Assembly: GCA_017501865.1 (NCBI GenBank)
Contig: JAFVWD010000300.1
Location: 1 to 26,234, forward strand
DNA length: 26,234 nucleotides
Source: Clostridia bacterium
GTDB lineage: Bacteria; Bacillota; Clostridia; Oscillospirales; Acutalibacteraceae
Reading direction: 5' to 3'
Shown in pieces: positions 1 to 6,133 of this stretch. The notes beneath the pieces were generated by a model that saw only the letters and a list, made by a program, of their open reading frames with translations, was not told the origin of the DNA and made no database searches. A program made the position numbers and the translations under genes. Every line of letters begins with the position of its first letter. The first letter of the stretch is position 1.

Positions 1-52
1 CAAAGCTTATCTCCGCTGTATATTTTCTGAGTACATAAATTTTCGACAATAA

Positions 53-91
53 CAAAAAACTCAATCAGCAGTTTAAAAACCACTGATTGAG
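53..91 (-). terminator. Rho-independent terminator of the BY-kinase gene
   Basis: A perfect 9-bp stem (CTCAATCAG / CTGATTGAG, arms 60-68 and 83-91) is followed on the minus strand by a run of six T. It lies about 45 nt past the stop of the chain-length/tyrosine-kinase gene, so it should end that transcript. Positions 1-52 contain nothing I can assign. Confidence 0.85.
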
Positions 92-136
92 CCTCTGTTT
101 TTAATTTAGTAAACCGTCAAAAACAATCTGTACCGA

Positions 137-1678
137 TTATTTTGAACCGCCTCGTTTAGAGGATGACTGACTGCTCTGGTTTTGACGGTAATAGCTTGAT
201 GCATACGCATTTGCATAACCGTAGGAGCTGAATTTATGATATCCGCCATAAGCGCCTGCAAAGTAACCGCCACCTCTGTGTGAGCCGAGTGAAAGGAACT
301 TAGGATCAGCATAGTTATAAATACAGCCGAGAATGTCAGATTTTGTAGTCATAAGGTCAGACAACGCATACTCTACCTGAGAAAGTGAAACCTTGCCTTC
401 TGATGCAACGAAAATAATTGAGTCTGCATAATTAGCAACAATAGCAGCATCGGCAACGACACCCGCAGGAGGACAGTCGACAACAACATAATCGAAATTC
501 TTACGTGCTTCTTCAATAATTCTTTCCATACCTTTAGAAGCAAGAACTTCAGACGGGTCAACTGTTTGTGTATCTGAAATAAGAAGATAAAGGTTATATC
601 TTTCAACGTATTTAACTGCTTCGTCAAACTTTTTCTGACCGCTTACAATTTCGTAAATACCTCTGTCACCGTCAAGAGTAATACCAAGTGTCTTACAAAC
701 AGCGGGACGTCTCAAGTCAGCATCAATAAGAATAACAGATTTACCGCTCTTAGCAAGTGAAAGAGCAATATTTGCAGAGCAAGTAGTTTTACCTTCACTT
801 TCAGTTGAGCTTGTAACTGCAAAAACAGAATAGCCTTTTTTAAGCTTAACGTTTTCGAGCTTTGTTCTTATGAGCTTAAATGTTTCAATGAACGGAAGGC
901 CAACATTTCTGTCTGTAATAAGAAGTCTTGAAATACCTGCTTTTTTAATATCAATCTTAGACACGGTTGCCATAATGTTAACACCGTATTTATTTTTAAT
1001 ATCTTCACTCGAAAGCAAGATATTTTTAATTTTACTCTGAACAACTAAAATTAAAACTGAAAGAATTGCGCCGAACAACAAGCCAGCAATTGTGTAAATA
1101 AACACCGAGGTGTCAGGAAGTAACTCTGACTGAGTCGGATTATCAGCAATTGTAAAGTTTGCTGTAGGGAAAGCGCTCTTTGTAAGATCAACATAAGAAT
1201 CTTTGATAGAAGTAGAAATTGCATTAGATAAATCTTTATCATCAGAAGTAACGGTAATGTAAACCAATGTACCGTCTGTAACAAGTGAAACACTTATTAA
1301 TCTTCTGAGGTATTTTTTATCATAATTCTTGCCTGTTTTTTCTTTTACGCTCTGTTGAATTGTTGTAATGAAGTCATTACCGTTTTCAATAAGCTCCTTA
1401 AAGTTAACAGCAATCATACCTGAAGCTTGCGCGTCTGATTGAGTAATATAGGTAGCAGCAGTACCGGCAATATCTTTATCCTTATTAGAAACGTTGAAAA
1501 TAATCTGAGAAGAATACTGCTCAGTATAAGTAATTCTTGAAAATATAAAACCAAGAAGGGCAAATGAAATCATAAAGATTACAACAACCCACCATTTTTT
1601 AATAAGGATACTTACAAGTCTTAAAAAGGAATAAAAGCCGGCATCGTCGTCATAATTTACTTTTTCTTCGTAAGCCAT
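137..1678 (-). CDS. Fused polysaccharide chain-length regulator / bacterial tyrosine kinase (Wzc/CpsCD-like)
   Basis: This 513-residue membrane protein probably controls assembly and chain length of a capsular or exopolysaccharide by autophosphorylating tyrosine kinase activity. The N-terminal Wzz-type part has a membrane segment at about residues 29-47 and a second at about 189-212, enclosing an external loop. The cytoplasmic BY-kinase part shows Walker A (SSTESEGKTT, about 290-300), Walker A' (ILIDADLRRP, about 315-324) and Walker B (VVVDCPP, about 397-403). The C-terminus carries a cluster of eight tyrosines, the usual autophosphorylation tail. Many Firmicutes split this into two proteins (CpsC and CpsD); here both parts are one chain. 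The start is an ATG with an AGAGGTG site 11 nt upstream. It has its own promoter (1721-1750) just after the nucleotidyltransferase gene. No glycosyltransferase genes are visible nearby. The family call is firm; the polysaccharide substrate is unknown. Confidence 0.92.
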   Translation of the reverse strand: MAYEEKVNYDDDAGFYSFLRLVSILIKKWWVVVIFMISFALLGFIFSRITYTEQYSSQIIFNVSNKDKDIAGTAATYITQSDAQASGMIAVNFKELIENGNDFITTIQQSVKEKTGKNYDKKYLRRLISVSLVTDGTLVYITVTSDDKDLSNAISTSIKDSYVDLTKSAFPTANFTIADNPTQSELLPDTSVFIYTIAGLLFGAILSVLILVVQSKIKNILLSSEDIKNKYGVNIMATVSKIDIKKAGISRLLITDRNVGLPFIETFKLIRTKLENVKLKKGYSVFAVTSSTESEGKTTCSANIALSLAKSGKSVILIDADLRRPAVCKTLGITLDGDRGIYEIVSGQKKFDEAVKYVERYNLYLLISDTQTVDPSEVLASKGMERIIEEARKNFDYVVVDCPPAGVVADAAIVANYADSIIFVASEGKVSLSQVEYALSDLMTTKSDILGCIYNYADPKFLSLGSHRGGGYFAGAYGGYHKFSSYGYANAYASSYYRQNQSSQSSSKRGGSK

Positions 1679-1720
1679 TTTTTACACCACACCTCTATAT
1701 AAAATTACATATCAACGGCT

Positions 1721-1750
1721 ATTATAGCATAACACATACTGATAAAACAA
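1721..1750 (-). promoter_or_regulatory. SigA-type promoter of the BY-kinase gene
   Basis: On the minus strand TTGTTT (1750-1745) and TATAAT (1726-1721) are 18 bp apart, about 43 nt before the start codon. It lies in the gap after the nucleotidyltransferase stop, so the kinase gene can be expressed apart from the peptide-modification genes. No terminator separates the two, so read-through is also possible. Confidence 0.65.
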
Positions 1751-1766
1751 GGGTTTTTTAAAAATT

Positions 1767-2945
1767 TTACAATCCGACATTTTCTAAGAAAGTGTTTTGT
1801 TTCTCTTTGTTTTCGTTTTCTACACCGGCAATTCCCGTTGCCTCATTTTTGATTCTTCTTATATCGAACAATGACTGTAAAATTCTTACAATCCAGAAAA
1901 CAGGAAGCAGTATCTTAAAACGTTTTAACACAGGGTATCTGTAGGACATAAGCTTGTACTCCGGAAACAGTCTTTTTACATAATATGTTCTTACATCATC
2001 CATACCCATACGAAGTACGCTGTTTACATAGTAATTAATATCTGTACCGTATGCACCGCTTAATATAATGTAATCTGACATCCTTTCGGTTGTTTCGTCA
2101 GTCTGCTCACCCATGAACCATACTCTGCAAAGCTTTGAAAAGCTTACATTGAATTTTTCAAGTCCGCTTTTACTAAGATAATCTGCCAGAATATTTTTGT
2201 CACATTCAGGTAACAGATTTTTGAGAATATAATAATGGTCAATGACACTTTTAATTCCTGTGCCTGCTGTTGCAAAATGGTGAGCTGTATGAGAAAGCAG
2301 ATAAACATAAAATTCTTCTTTAGTCATTGTTTTCTCAGAAGTATTATCAACAGCTACAAGTCGTTCATCGACATTTTTATAAAATTCATAGCCCAGGTCA
2401 AAATCGTATTTCAGCTCACGGTGTAAATCGACATTTAAAAAAGGCTTTTTAGATAACGAACAATCCTTATCATCAACAGAAATCTCTTCGTAGCCTCTGT
2501 TTTTCATAACTTCTATTGCGCTGTTGAAATCATCACCTTCAACATAAACATCTATATCAAGCATAAAACGCATTTCAGGAACATCGTAAAGATTTGAAAT
2601 TTTTAAGCCCTTTAAAAAACAATGTGTTATTCCTGCCTTTGAAAATTCTTCAGAAAGCTCTTTTACCTCGCGTTCCTGCGCTGTGTGCCGTGCTGCTGTT
2701 TTGAAAAGCTCAGACTCAAATTTCTGCTGTACAGCTATATCCATCTCATAATTTTTCGCACCGTATGCTACGAATCCGCTTATACGGTGTGCATAAGAAA
2801 GCTTAAGAATTTTTGCAAAATCAACGTTTTCGTCAAGGTCAGCCTTTTTATCATTAATTATGCCGGAAATTATTTTAATAAGATTTTTGCCCGTATTAAG
2901 ACAAGCGGTGGTTTTCTGTTGTTCAAGCTCAGCTGAATTACTCAA
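1767..2945 (-). CDS. Nucleotidyltransferase family protein (PF14907-like)
   Basis: This 392-residue soluble protein resembles the uncharacterised nucleotidyltransferase family PF14907 (NTP_transf_5). The diagnostic stretch is FLKGLKISNLYDVPEMR followed by LDIDVYV at about residues 110-135: the lysine-glycine pair 112-113, arginine 126, and metal-binding-type aspartates 130 and 132. The rest is mostly helical, with no signal peptide or membrane segment. The start is a TTG with GGGAG 7 nt upstream. It is 19 nt after the S24/S26 peptidase gene, and is the last gene of the kinase-PqqD-peptidase unit. Members of this family occur as accessory genes in Firmicutes lasso-peptide loci. Here it could add a nucleotide or similar group to a peptide or a small molecule; the substrate is not evident from the sequence. 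Confidence 0.8.
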   Translation of the reverse strand: MSNSAELEQQKTTACLNTGKNLIKIISGIINDKKADLDENVDFAKILKLSYAHRISGFVAYGAKNYEMDIAVQQKFESELFKTAARHTAQEREVKELSEEFSKAGITHCFLKGLKISNLYDVPEMRFMLDIDVYVEGDDFNSAIEVMKNRGYEEISVDDKDCSLSKKPFLNVDLHRELKYDFDLGYEFYKNVDERLVAVDNTSEKTMTKEEFYVYLLSHTAHHFATAGTGIKSVIDHYYILKNLLPECDKNILADYLSKSGLEKFNVSFSKLCRVWFMGEQTDETTERMSDYIILSGAYGTDINYYVNSVLRMGMDDVRTYYVKRLFPEYKLMSYRYPVLKRFKILLPVFWIVRILQSLFDIRRIKNEATGIAGVENENKEKQNTFLENVGL

Positions 2946-2964
2946 AAAACCACTCCCTTTCTTT

Positions 2965-3432
2965 TCATTTTGTTATTTTAACTTTAATTTTATGCAATGC
3001 ATAGCGCAACCGCCTCAGCGGATAGCGGACATTAAAAAATCTGAGAACTCTGTTTACATAACGCACATAGCTTTCATCTTCAACAGAAAAAGTATTTCCG
3101 TTACGATTAATTTCGCATACAATACCTATTAAATTACCGGAGGTAATTCCGAATTCTTTTATAAACTGATTATCTCCGCACATAACAAAGCTACCGTCTT
3201 CATTAATATCTATTATTCTGTGAAGAACAAATGCGCCGTCTTTTCTGCGGTACAACGGCAAATCGCCTTTTTTTAAATCCTCATCAATTTTCTTTATTGT
3301 TACCGTATCTCTTCCCTGAACAAGCAGCGGAAGCATACTTGTTCCTGTAATCGGAATTGTGAAGGTCTTGCCATTGTTGAAAGCATCTTCTATAAACGGA
3401 AGCAGTTCTTCCATAGTAACCTTAGTGTTCAT
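2965..3432 (-). CDS. Soluble S24/S26-family serine peptidase-like protein
   Basis: This 155-residue protein carries signal-peptidase-I-like motifs: GTSMLPLL with the presumed nucleophile serine 32, VLHRI with histidine 71 in the place used as second catalytic residue by SipW/ER-type enzymes (lysine in most bacterial signal peptidases), and the MCGDNQ box with aspartate 87. There is no N-terminal or C-terminal hydrophobic anchor, so it should be cytoplasmic or only peripherally attached, unlike ordinary signal peptidases. The C-terminus (about 125-155) is strongly basic. The ATG start lies one base after the stop of the pqqD-like gene (TAATATG), implying translational coupling. Its position beside an RRE protein and peptide genes suggests a role in leader removal, which is inference. 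Confidence 0.8.
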   Translation of the reverse strand: MNTKVTMEELLPFIEDAFNNGKTFTIPITGTSMLPLLVQGRDTVTIKKIDEDLKKGDLPLYRRKDGAFVLHRIIDINEDGSFVMCGDNQFIKEFGITSGNLIGIVCEINRNGNTFSVEDESYVRYVNRVLRFFNVRYPLRRLRYALHKIKVKITK

Positions 3433-3433
3433 A

Positions 3434-3703
3434 TTAATCTTCTAAAATTCCGTAACTGCGAAGCTTTTCTAAAAAAACAGCTACATCTTCCTTTAACATT
3501 GCTTCATCAACACCGTTACAGGAGTCCTTCAGGGCTTGTACAATACCGTCAAAATCTTTACCGGCTTCAAGTGCTTTCCAAATAATTTCAGCAGTCGGGT
3601 TCAATTTAATCATACCATGTACCTTTGTTACTGCCTCGCCTACAGGCATAACTACTGCTGAGCCTGCAACAGTTTTCAATACAAAATTTTCATTAAGCTT
3701 CAT
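3434..3703 (-). CDS. PqqD-family (RRE domain) peptide-binding protein
   Basis: This 89-residue protein has the PqqD/RRE pattern: an N-terminal beta-rich part, then LNPTAEIIWKAL (about 34-45), a middle helix, and a C-terminal helix of the form DVAVFLEKLRSYGIL. Such proteins bind leader peptides of ribosomally made, modified peptides and present them to modifying enzymes (PqqD; lasso B1 proteins). The ribosome site AAAAGGAG lies inside the last codons of the upstream kinase gene, and the ATG follows that stop by two bases, so the two are translationally coupled. Natural clients are the two short peptides encoded just upstream, whose N-termini carry a Y-x-x-P-x-[LI] pattern like that read by lasso RRE proteins. 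No radical SAM or asparagine-synthetase partner is in the window. Confidence 0.87.
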   Translation of the reverse strand: MKLNENFVLKTVAGSAVVMPVGEAVTKVHGMIKLNPTAEIIWKALEAGKDFDGIVQALKDSCNGVDEAMLKEDVAVFLEKLRSYGILED

Positions 3704-3705
3704 TA

Positions 3706-4404
3706 TTAACTCCTTTTCATTGCCCTGTAAGAGGTTTCAACTGCTTCGAGCGAAATATTACATTTCATTTTGTAAACAGGGACATTGCTGAGAATTTTAT
3801 CTAAAACTTCCATAAATGGAATCATATATTCTTTTTTACCGGGGCGCACGGTCTGATTTAAAAAATCAATTGTTACATCGCCGCCGCTGACTTTTTCTAT
3901 TGTATTAGTTTCACCGCGTTCAAGGAAGGTTATTCCTGCAATTTCGGTTTTTGTATTAATACTTTCGTCAAATTTTCCGCTCCAGGGTGTACCAAAAGCA
4001 TAATATTTGCCATCAATCAAACGAATGGCGGGTTTATCATCATTTAAAATTTCTGCAGTCGGGAATTTTTTAAGCCACAAATGTGTATGGGTCGATTTTC
4101 CCGTACCTGAGTTTGCTGAAAACAAATAAGCAAAATTTTCATATTGCACGGCAGATGCATGAAGCATAACACCGTCAAATTTAACAATTTCAGTATAAAA
4201 ATAAAAGCCTGTGTAAATATATTCACACTCATCTATTGACAAATGAGGATTTTCCTTTTGTCTGTCTGAGAAAAACTTATCACTTAAATTAATAATTACA
4301 TCCGGCTTCTTTTCGCCACTATAAATATAAGGAACAGAACGCGTTTTCAATAAATTATATTTTGGCTCAACTTGCACTATTAAATCTGCAACAGATAATA
4401 ACAA
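3706..4404 (-). CDS. HPr-kinase-like P-loop kinase
   Basis: This 232-residue protein resembles the kinase core of HPr kinase/phosphorylase but lacks the N-terminal regulatory domain of true HprK. Visible motifs are LHASAV (81-86), the P-loop SANSGTGKST (96-105) and NDDKP (121-125), the expected order of the HprK-like kinase family. Homologues in Firmicutes lasso-peptide loci (the paeninodin type) phosphorylate the precursor peptide; others act on free serine. The start is TTG with GGAG 8 nt upstream; an own promoter lies at 4439-4467. It leads a tightly coupled unit with the PqqD-like, S24/S26 and nucleotidyltransferase genes. A peptide kinase role is the best contextual guess. A true HPr kinase is unlikely given size and surroundings. 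Confidence 0.82.
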   Translation of the reverse strand: MLLSVADLIVQVEPKYNLLKTRSVPYIYSGEKKPDVIINLSDKFFSDRQKENPHLSIDECEYIYTGFYFYTEIVKFDGVMLHASAVQYENFAYLFSANSGTGKSTHTHLWLKKFPTAEILNDDKPAIRLIDGKYYAFGTPWSGKFDESINTKTEIAGITFLERGETNTIEKVSGGDVTIDFLNQTVRPGKKEYMIPFMEVLDKILSNVPVYKMKCNISLEAVETSYRAMKRS

Positions 4405-4438
4405 CTTGTTCTCTCCTTTACATATATATTATCACTTA

Positions 4439-4467
4439 ATTTTATCATAGAAAATAAACTATTTCAA
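4439..4467 (-). promoter_or_regulatory. Promoter of the kinase-PqqD-peptidase-nucleotidyltransferase unit
   Basis: TTGAAA (4467-4462) and TAAAAT (4444-4439) are exactly 17 bp apart on the minus strand, about 35 nt before the TTG start of the kinase gene. It sits directly after the terminator that follows the two peptide genes, so modifying genes and peptide genes can be expressed at different levels. Confidence 0.7.
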
Positions 4468-4476
4468 CAAATAAAT

Positions 4477-4515
4477 AAAAAAACCTAAGGACTGCCACAA
4501 AAATGCAGCAGTCCT
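4477..4515 (-). terminator. Terminator after the two peptide genes
   Basis: A perfect 8-bp stem (AGGACTGC / GCAGTCCT, arms 4488-4495 and 4508-4515) is followed on the minus strand by TAGG and seven T. It ends the transcript that carries the secreted proteins and the two small peptides, 33 nt after the last peptide stop codon. Confidence 0.85.
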
Positions 4516-4547
4516 CTTACTGAATAGTTAATTCTTAACTTCTTCAA

Positions 4548-4661
4548 TCAATACCAGTCGCCGTAAACCGAATCACTACTGTCAGTTTGATAGGAGACTG
4601 TAAGAACATCAACTAATTCGAACTCTTGGATTTCGAGTTCAGGTTTTGTGTAATTAACCAT
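4548..4661 (-). CDS. Small putative precursor peptide 1 (37 aa)
   Basis: This is a 37-residue reading frame with a very good ribosome site (AAAGGAGAAATAACTT before ATG). The N-terminal half, MVNYTKPELEIQEFELVDVLT, has no secretory signal and matches the neighbouring 52-residue peptide at N-Y-x-x-P-E-[LI], E-F, D-V-L-T-x-S. The Y-x-x-P-x-L part is like the leader motif recognised by RRE proteins in lasso-peptide systems. The C-terminal half (VSYQTDSSDSVYGDWY) is rich in Ser, Asp and Tyr, ends in Trp-Tyr, and has no Cys. It is followed by a terminator. Strong translation signals, a shared leader and a PqqD-like gene downstream support a modified-peptide precursor. The modification and the final product are unknown. 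Confidence 0.78.
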   Translation of the reverse strand: MVNYTKPELEIQEFELVDVLTVSYQTDSSDSVYGDWY

Positions 4662-4691
4662 AAGTTATTTCTCCTTTCAAGAACATATTAA

Positions 4692-4850
4692 TCACGGAAT
4701 ATCATCAAAATCAATATACCCGTCACCGCCGGAGCCGCCTATATTAACACTGCCGCCGGGGTTTGTTGTAACAACAGAAGAGTTAGTTAAAACATCAAGT
4801 ATATCAAATTCAAAAAACATAATTTCCGGTGAAATATAATTATTCATCAT
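4692..4850 (-). CDS. Small putative precursor peptide 2 (52 aa)
   Basis: The frame is open further upstream, but the likely start is the ATG-ATG pair at 4850/4847, because only from there does the protein align with peptide 1. The leader-like part is MMNNYISPEIMFFEFDILDVLTNSS. The C-terminal part is Gly/Ser-rich (NPGGSVNIGGSGG) and then acidic, ending DFDDIP, with no Cys. The start lies 4 nt after the stop of the secreted-protein gene; a GGAG inside that gene's last codons, 12-16 nt upstream, is the only visible ribosome site, so translation is probably coupled. The 30-nt gap to peptide 1 and the shared leader indicate duplicated precursor genes with diverged cores. Function is unknown. Confidence 0.75.
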   Translation of the reverse strand: MMNNYISPEIMFFEFDILDVLTNSSVVTTNPGGSVNIGGSGGDGYIDFDDIP

Positions 4851-4854
4851 ACAG

Positions 4855-6096
4855 TTATTTTGACTCCATACCAGCGCCAATAGCTCTTGCATACTCAGAA
4901 GCACCGTCTGTTTCTGTAACAGCATTAGATGCCATAGTGATTTGATCACCAATTACGATAAATGCATTAGCATAAAGCGTCTCGTTATTTTGATAGTCAT
5001 AATTACCAACAACTGCACGGAAGAAATAACCACCTGAAGTGAAGTCGTAAATTGTATATGCTTCAACTGCTACACAGTTTGTTTCAGCAATCATATTGCC
5101 ATTAGCATCAATACCTGTAACTGTAGGAGTTTCATCAGATTTTGAGTAAACAACACCGAGTTTAGCAATATTGCTGATGTCGCCTGTAGTAGCACCTGGC
5201 TCTACAAATTCAGGAGTAAAGTTTTTGATGTTACCGCGGAAACCAACTCTCATAAGACCTTCGTCTCTGCTCTGCCACTGAACCTGAGTTGAAATATTTT
5301 CAACAGTTACTACCGGTTGCGGAGCTGGAGTGCCACTTGAAGGAATATCAACTGTTAAGTTAGTAACCTTAATAGGGTCACTTGACTGACCGTTTCTGAG
5401 AGGCATATCTTCAGGGTAGATTGTGATATATGTCTTAGTATTGTTGTCGAGTAAGAAGAATGTATCTTCATTAAGCTCTGTATCAGCAATAGCTAAGAAA
5501 CGGAAACGAACCATATCATAATATTCGCCTTCAGTGTTAACTGTTAAGTTAGAGTCAGCACCACTTACAAGGTAACCGAAGTTAATACCTTTGTACTTAG
5601 CCTTCTGAGCATCTGTGAAGCCGATACCTTCCCACATAAGGTCCTTATGAGGAGTAACTGTGATGTTACCTGTGTAGCCCCAGTCATGAACATAACCGTT
5701 ACCGGCAAGATCATACTCGAGCTGCATAAGAGCATCGTCTGCATCTTCATAATCACCTGTATTTGCAAATCTGCCATATAATTCACGGCAGTTGTTAGCA
5801 CTAAGATTCTGAACAGCTGAACCATTCTGTCTGATATGAGTAAGAGCTGTATAATCATAGAATGCTAAGAAAGCAAAGATTGGTGAATAGCCATTTGTTT
5901 TGATAGAAACAATAACGTTTGCTGTACTACCAGCAGCAACAGAAGTGATAGCATTTCCGTCGTTATCAACGAATCTTACCTTGAAAGCGGCATTTGTTGT
6001 ATCTACAACAGCAGCAGAAGCACTGATTGAAACAGCGCCGAACATCAAAGTCATTGCTAACACTAATGCTAAGATTTTGTTAAATCTTTTCATCAT
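4855..6096 (-). CDS. Secreted protein with beta-rich, possibly cohesin-like domain
   Basis: This 413-residue protein begins with a clear signal peptide (MMKRFNK, hydrophobic core, cleavage near SASAAV at about 28-30). The next about 220 residues look like a beta-sandwich with the pattern of surface domains (AGSTANVIVSIKTNG, PIFAFLAFYDYTALT), which may be cohesin-like. A short Pro-rich linker near 245 (PSSGTPAPQP) leads to a second domain containing MRVGFRGNIK, KLGVVYSKSD and YFFRAVVGNY, a pattern I have seen in surface proteins of gut Firmicutes but cannot name. No dockerin, LPXTG or membrane anchor is visible. The start has GGAG about 5 nt before the ATG-ATG. It lies 37 nt after the dockerin protein gene and 4 nt before peptide 2. 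Role is probably extracellular binding or assembly. Confidence 0.7.
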   Translation of the reverse strand: MMKRFNKILALVLAMTLMFGAVSISASAAVVDTTNAAFKVRFVDNDGNAITSVAAGSTANVIVSIKTNGYSPIFAFLAFYDYTALTHIRQNGSAVQNLSANNCRELYGRFANTGDYEDADDALMQLEYDLAGNGYVHDWGYTGNITVTPHKDLMWEGIGFTDAQKAKYKGINFGYLVSGADSNLTVNTEGEYYDMVRFRFLAIADTELNEDTFFLLDNNTKTYITIYPEDMPLRNGQSSDPIKVTNLTVDIPSSGTPAPQPVVTVENISTQVQWQSRDEGLMRVGFRGNIKNFTPEFVEPGATTGDISNIAKLGVVYSKSDETPTVTGIDANGNMIAETNCVAVEAYTIYDFTSGGYFFRAVVGNYDYQNNETLYANAFIVIGDQITMASNAVTETDGASEYARAIGAGMESK

Positions 6097-6133
6097 TTAA
6101 TCTCCTTCGAATGAAATTTATTCTAATCAGGCA

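Noticed and set aside
3706..4404. Genuine HPr kinase/phosphorylase
   Set aside because: Only the P-loop kinase core is present, without the N-terminal domain, and the surroundings are peptide-related, not carbon-catabolite genes.
1767..4850. Calling the peptide locus a lasso-peptide cluster
   Set aside because: The leader motif, RRE, kinase and nucleotidyltransferase fit, and peptide 1 could offer an Asp at a ring position. But no cyclase or transglutaminase-like protease is present, and peptide 2 has no Asp or Glu at positions 7-9 of a plausible core.
4692..4952. An 86-residue form of peptide 2
   Set aside because: The upstream extension overlaps the end of the secreted-protein gene in another frame and has no ribosome site; only the 4850/4847 start aligns with peptide 1.
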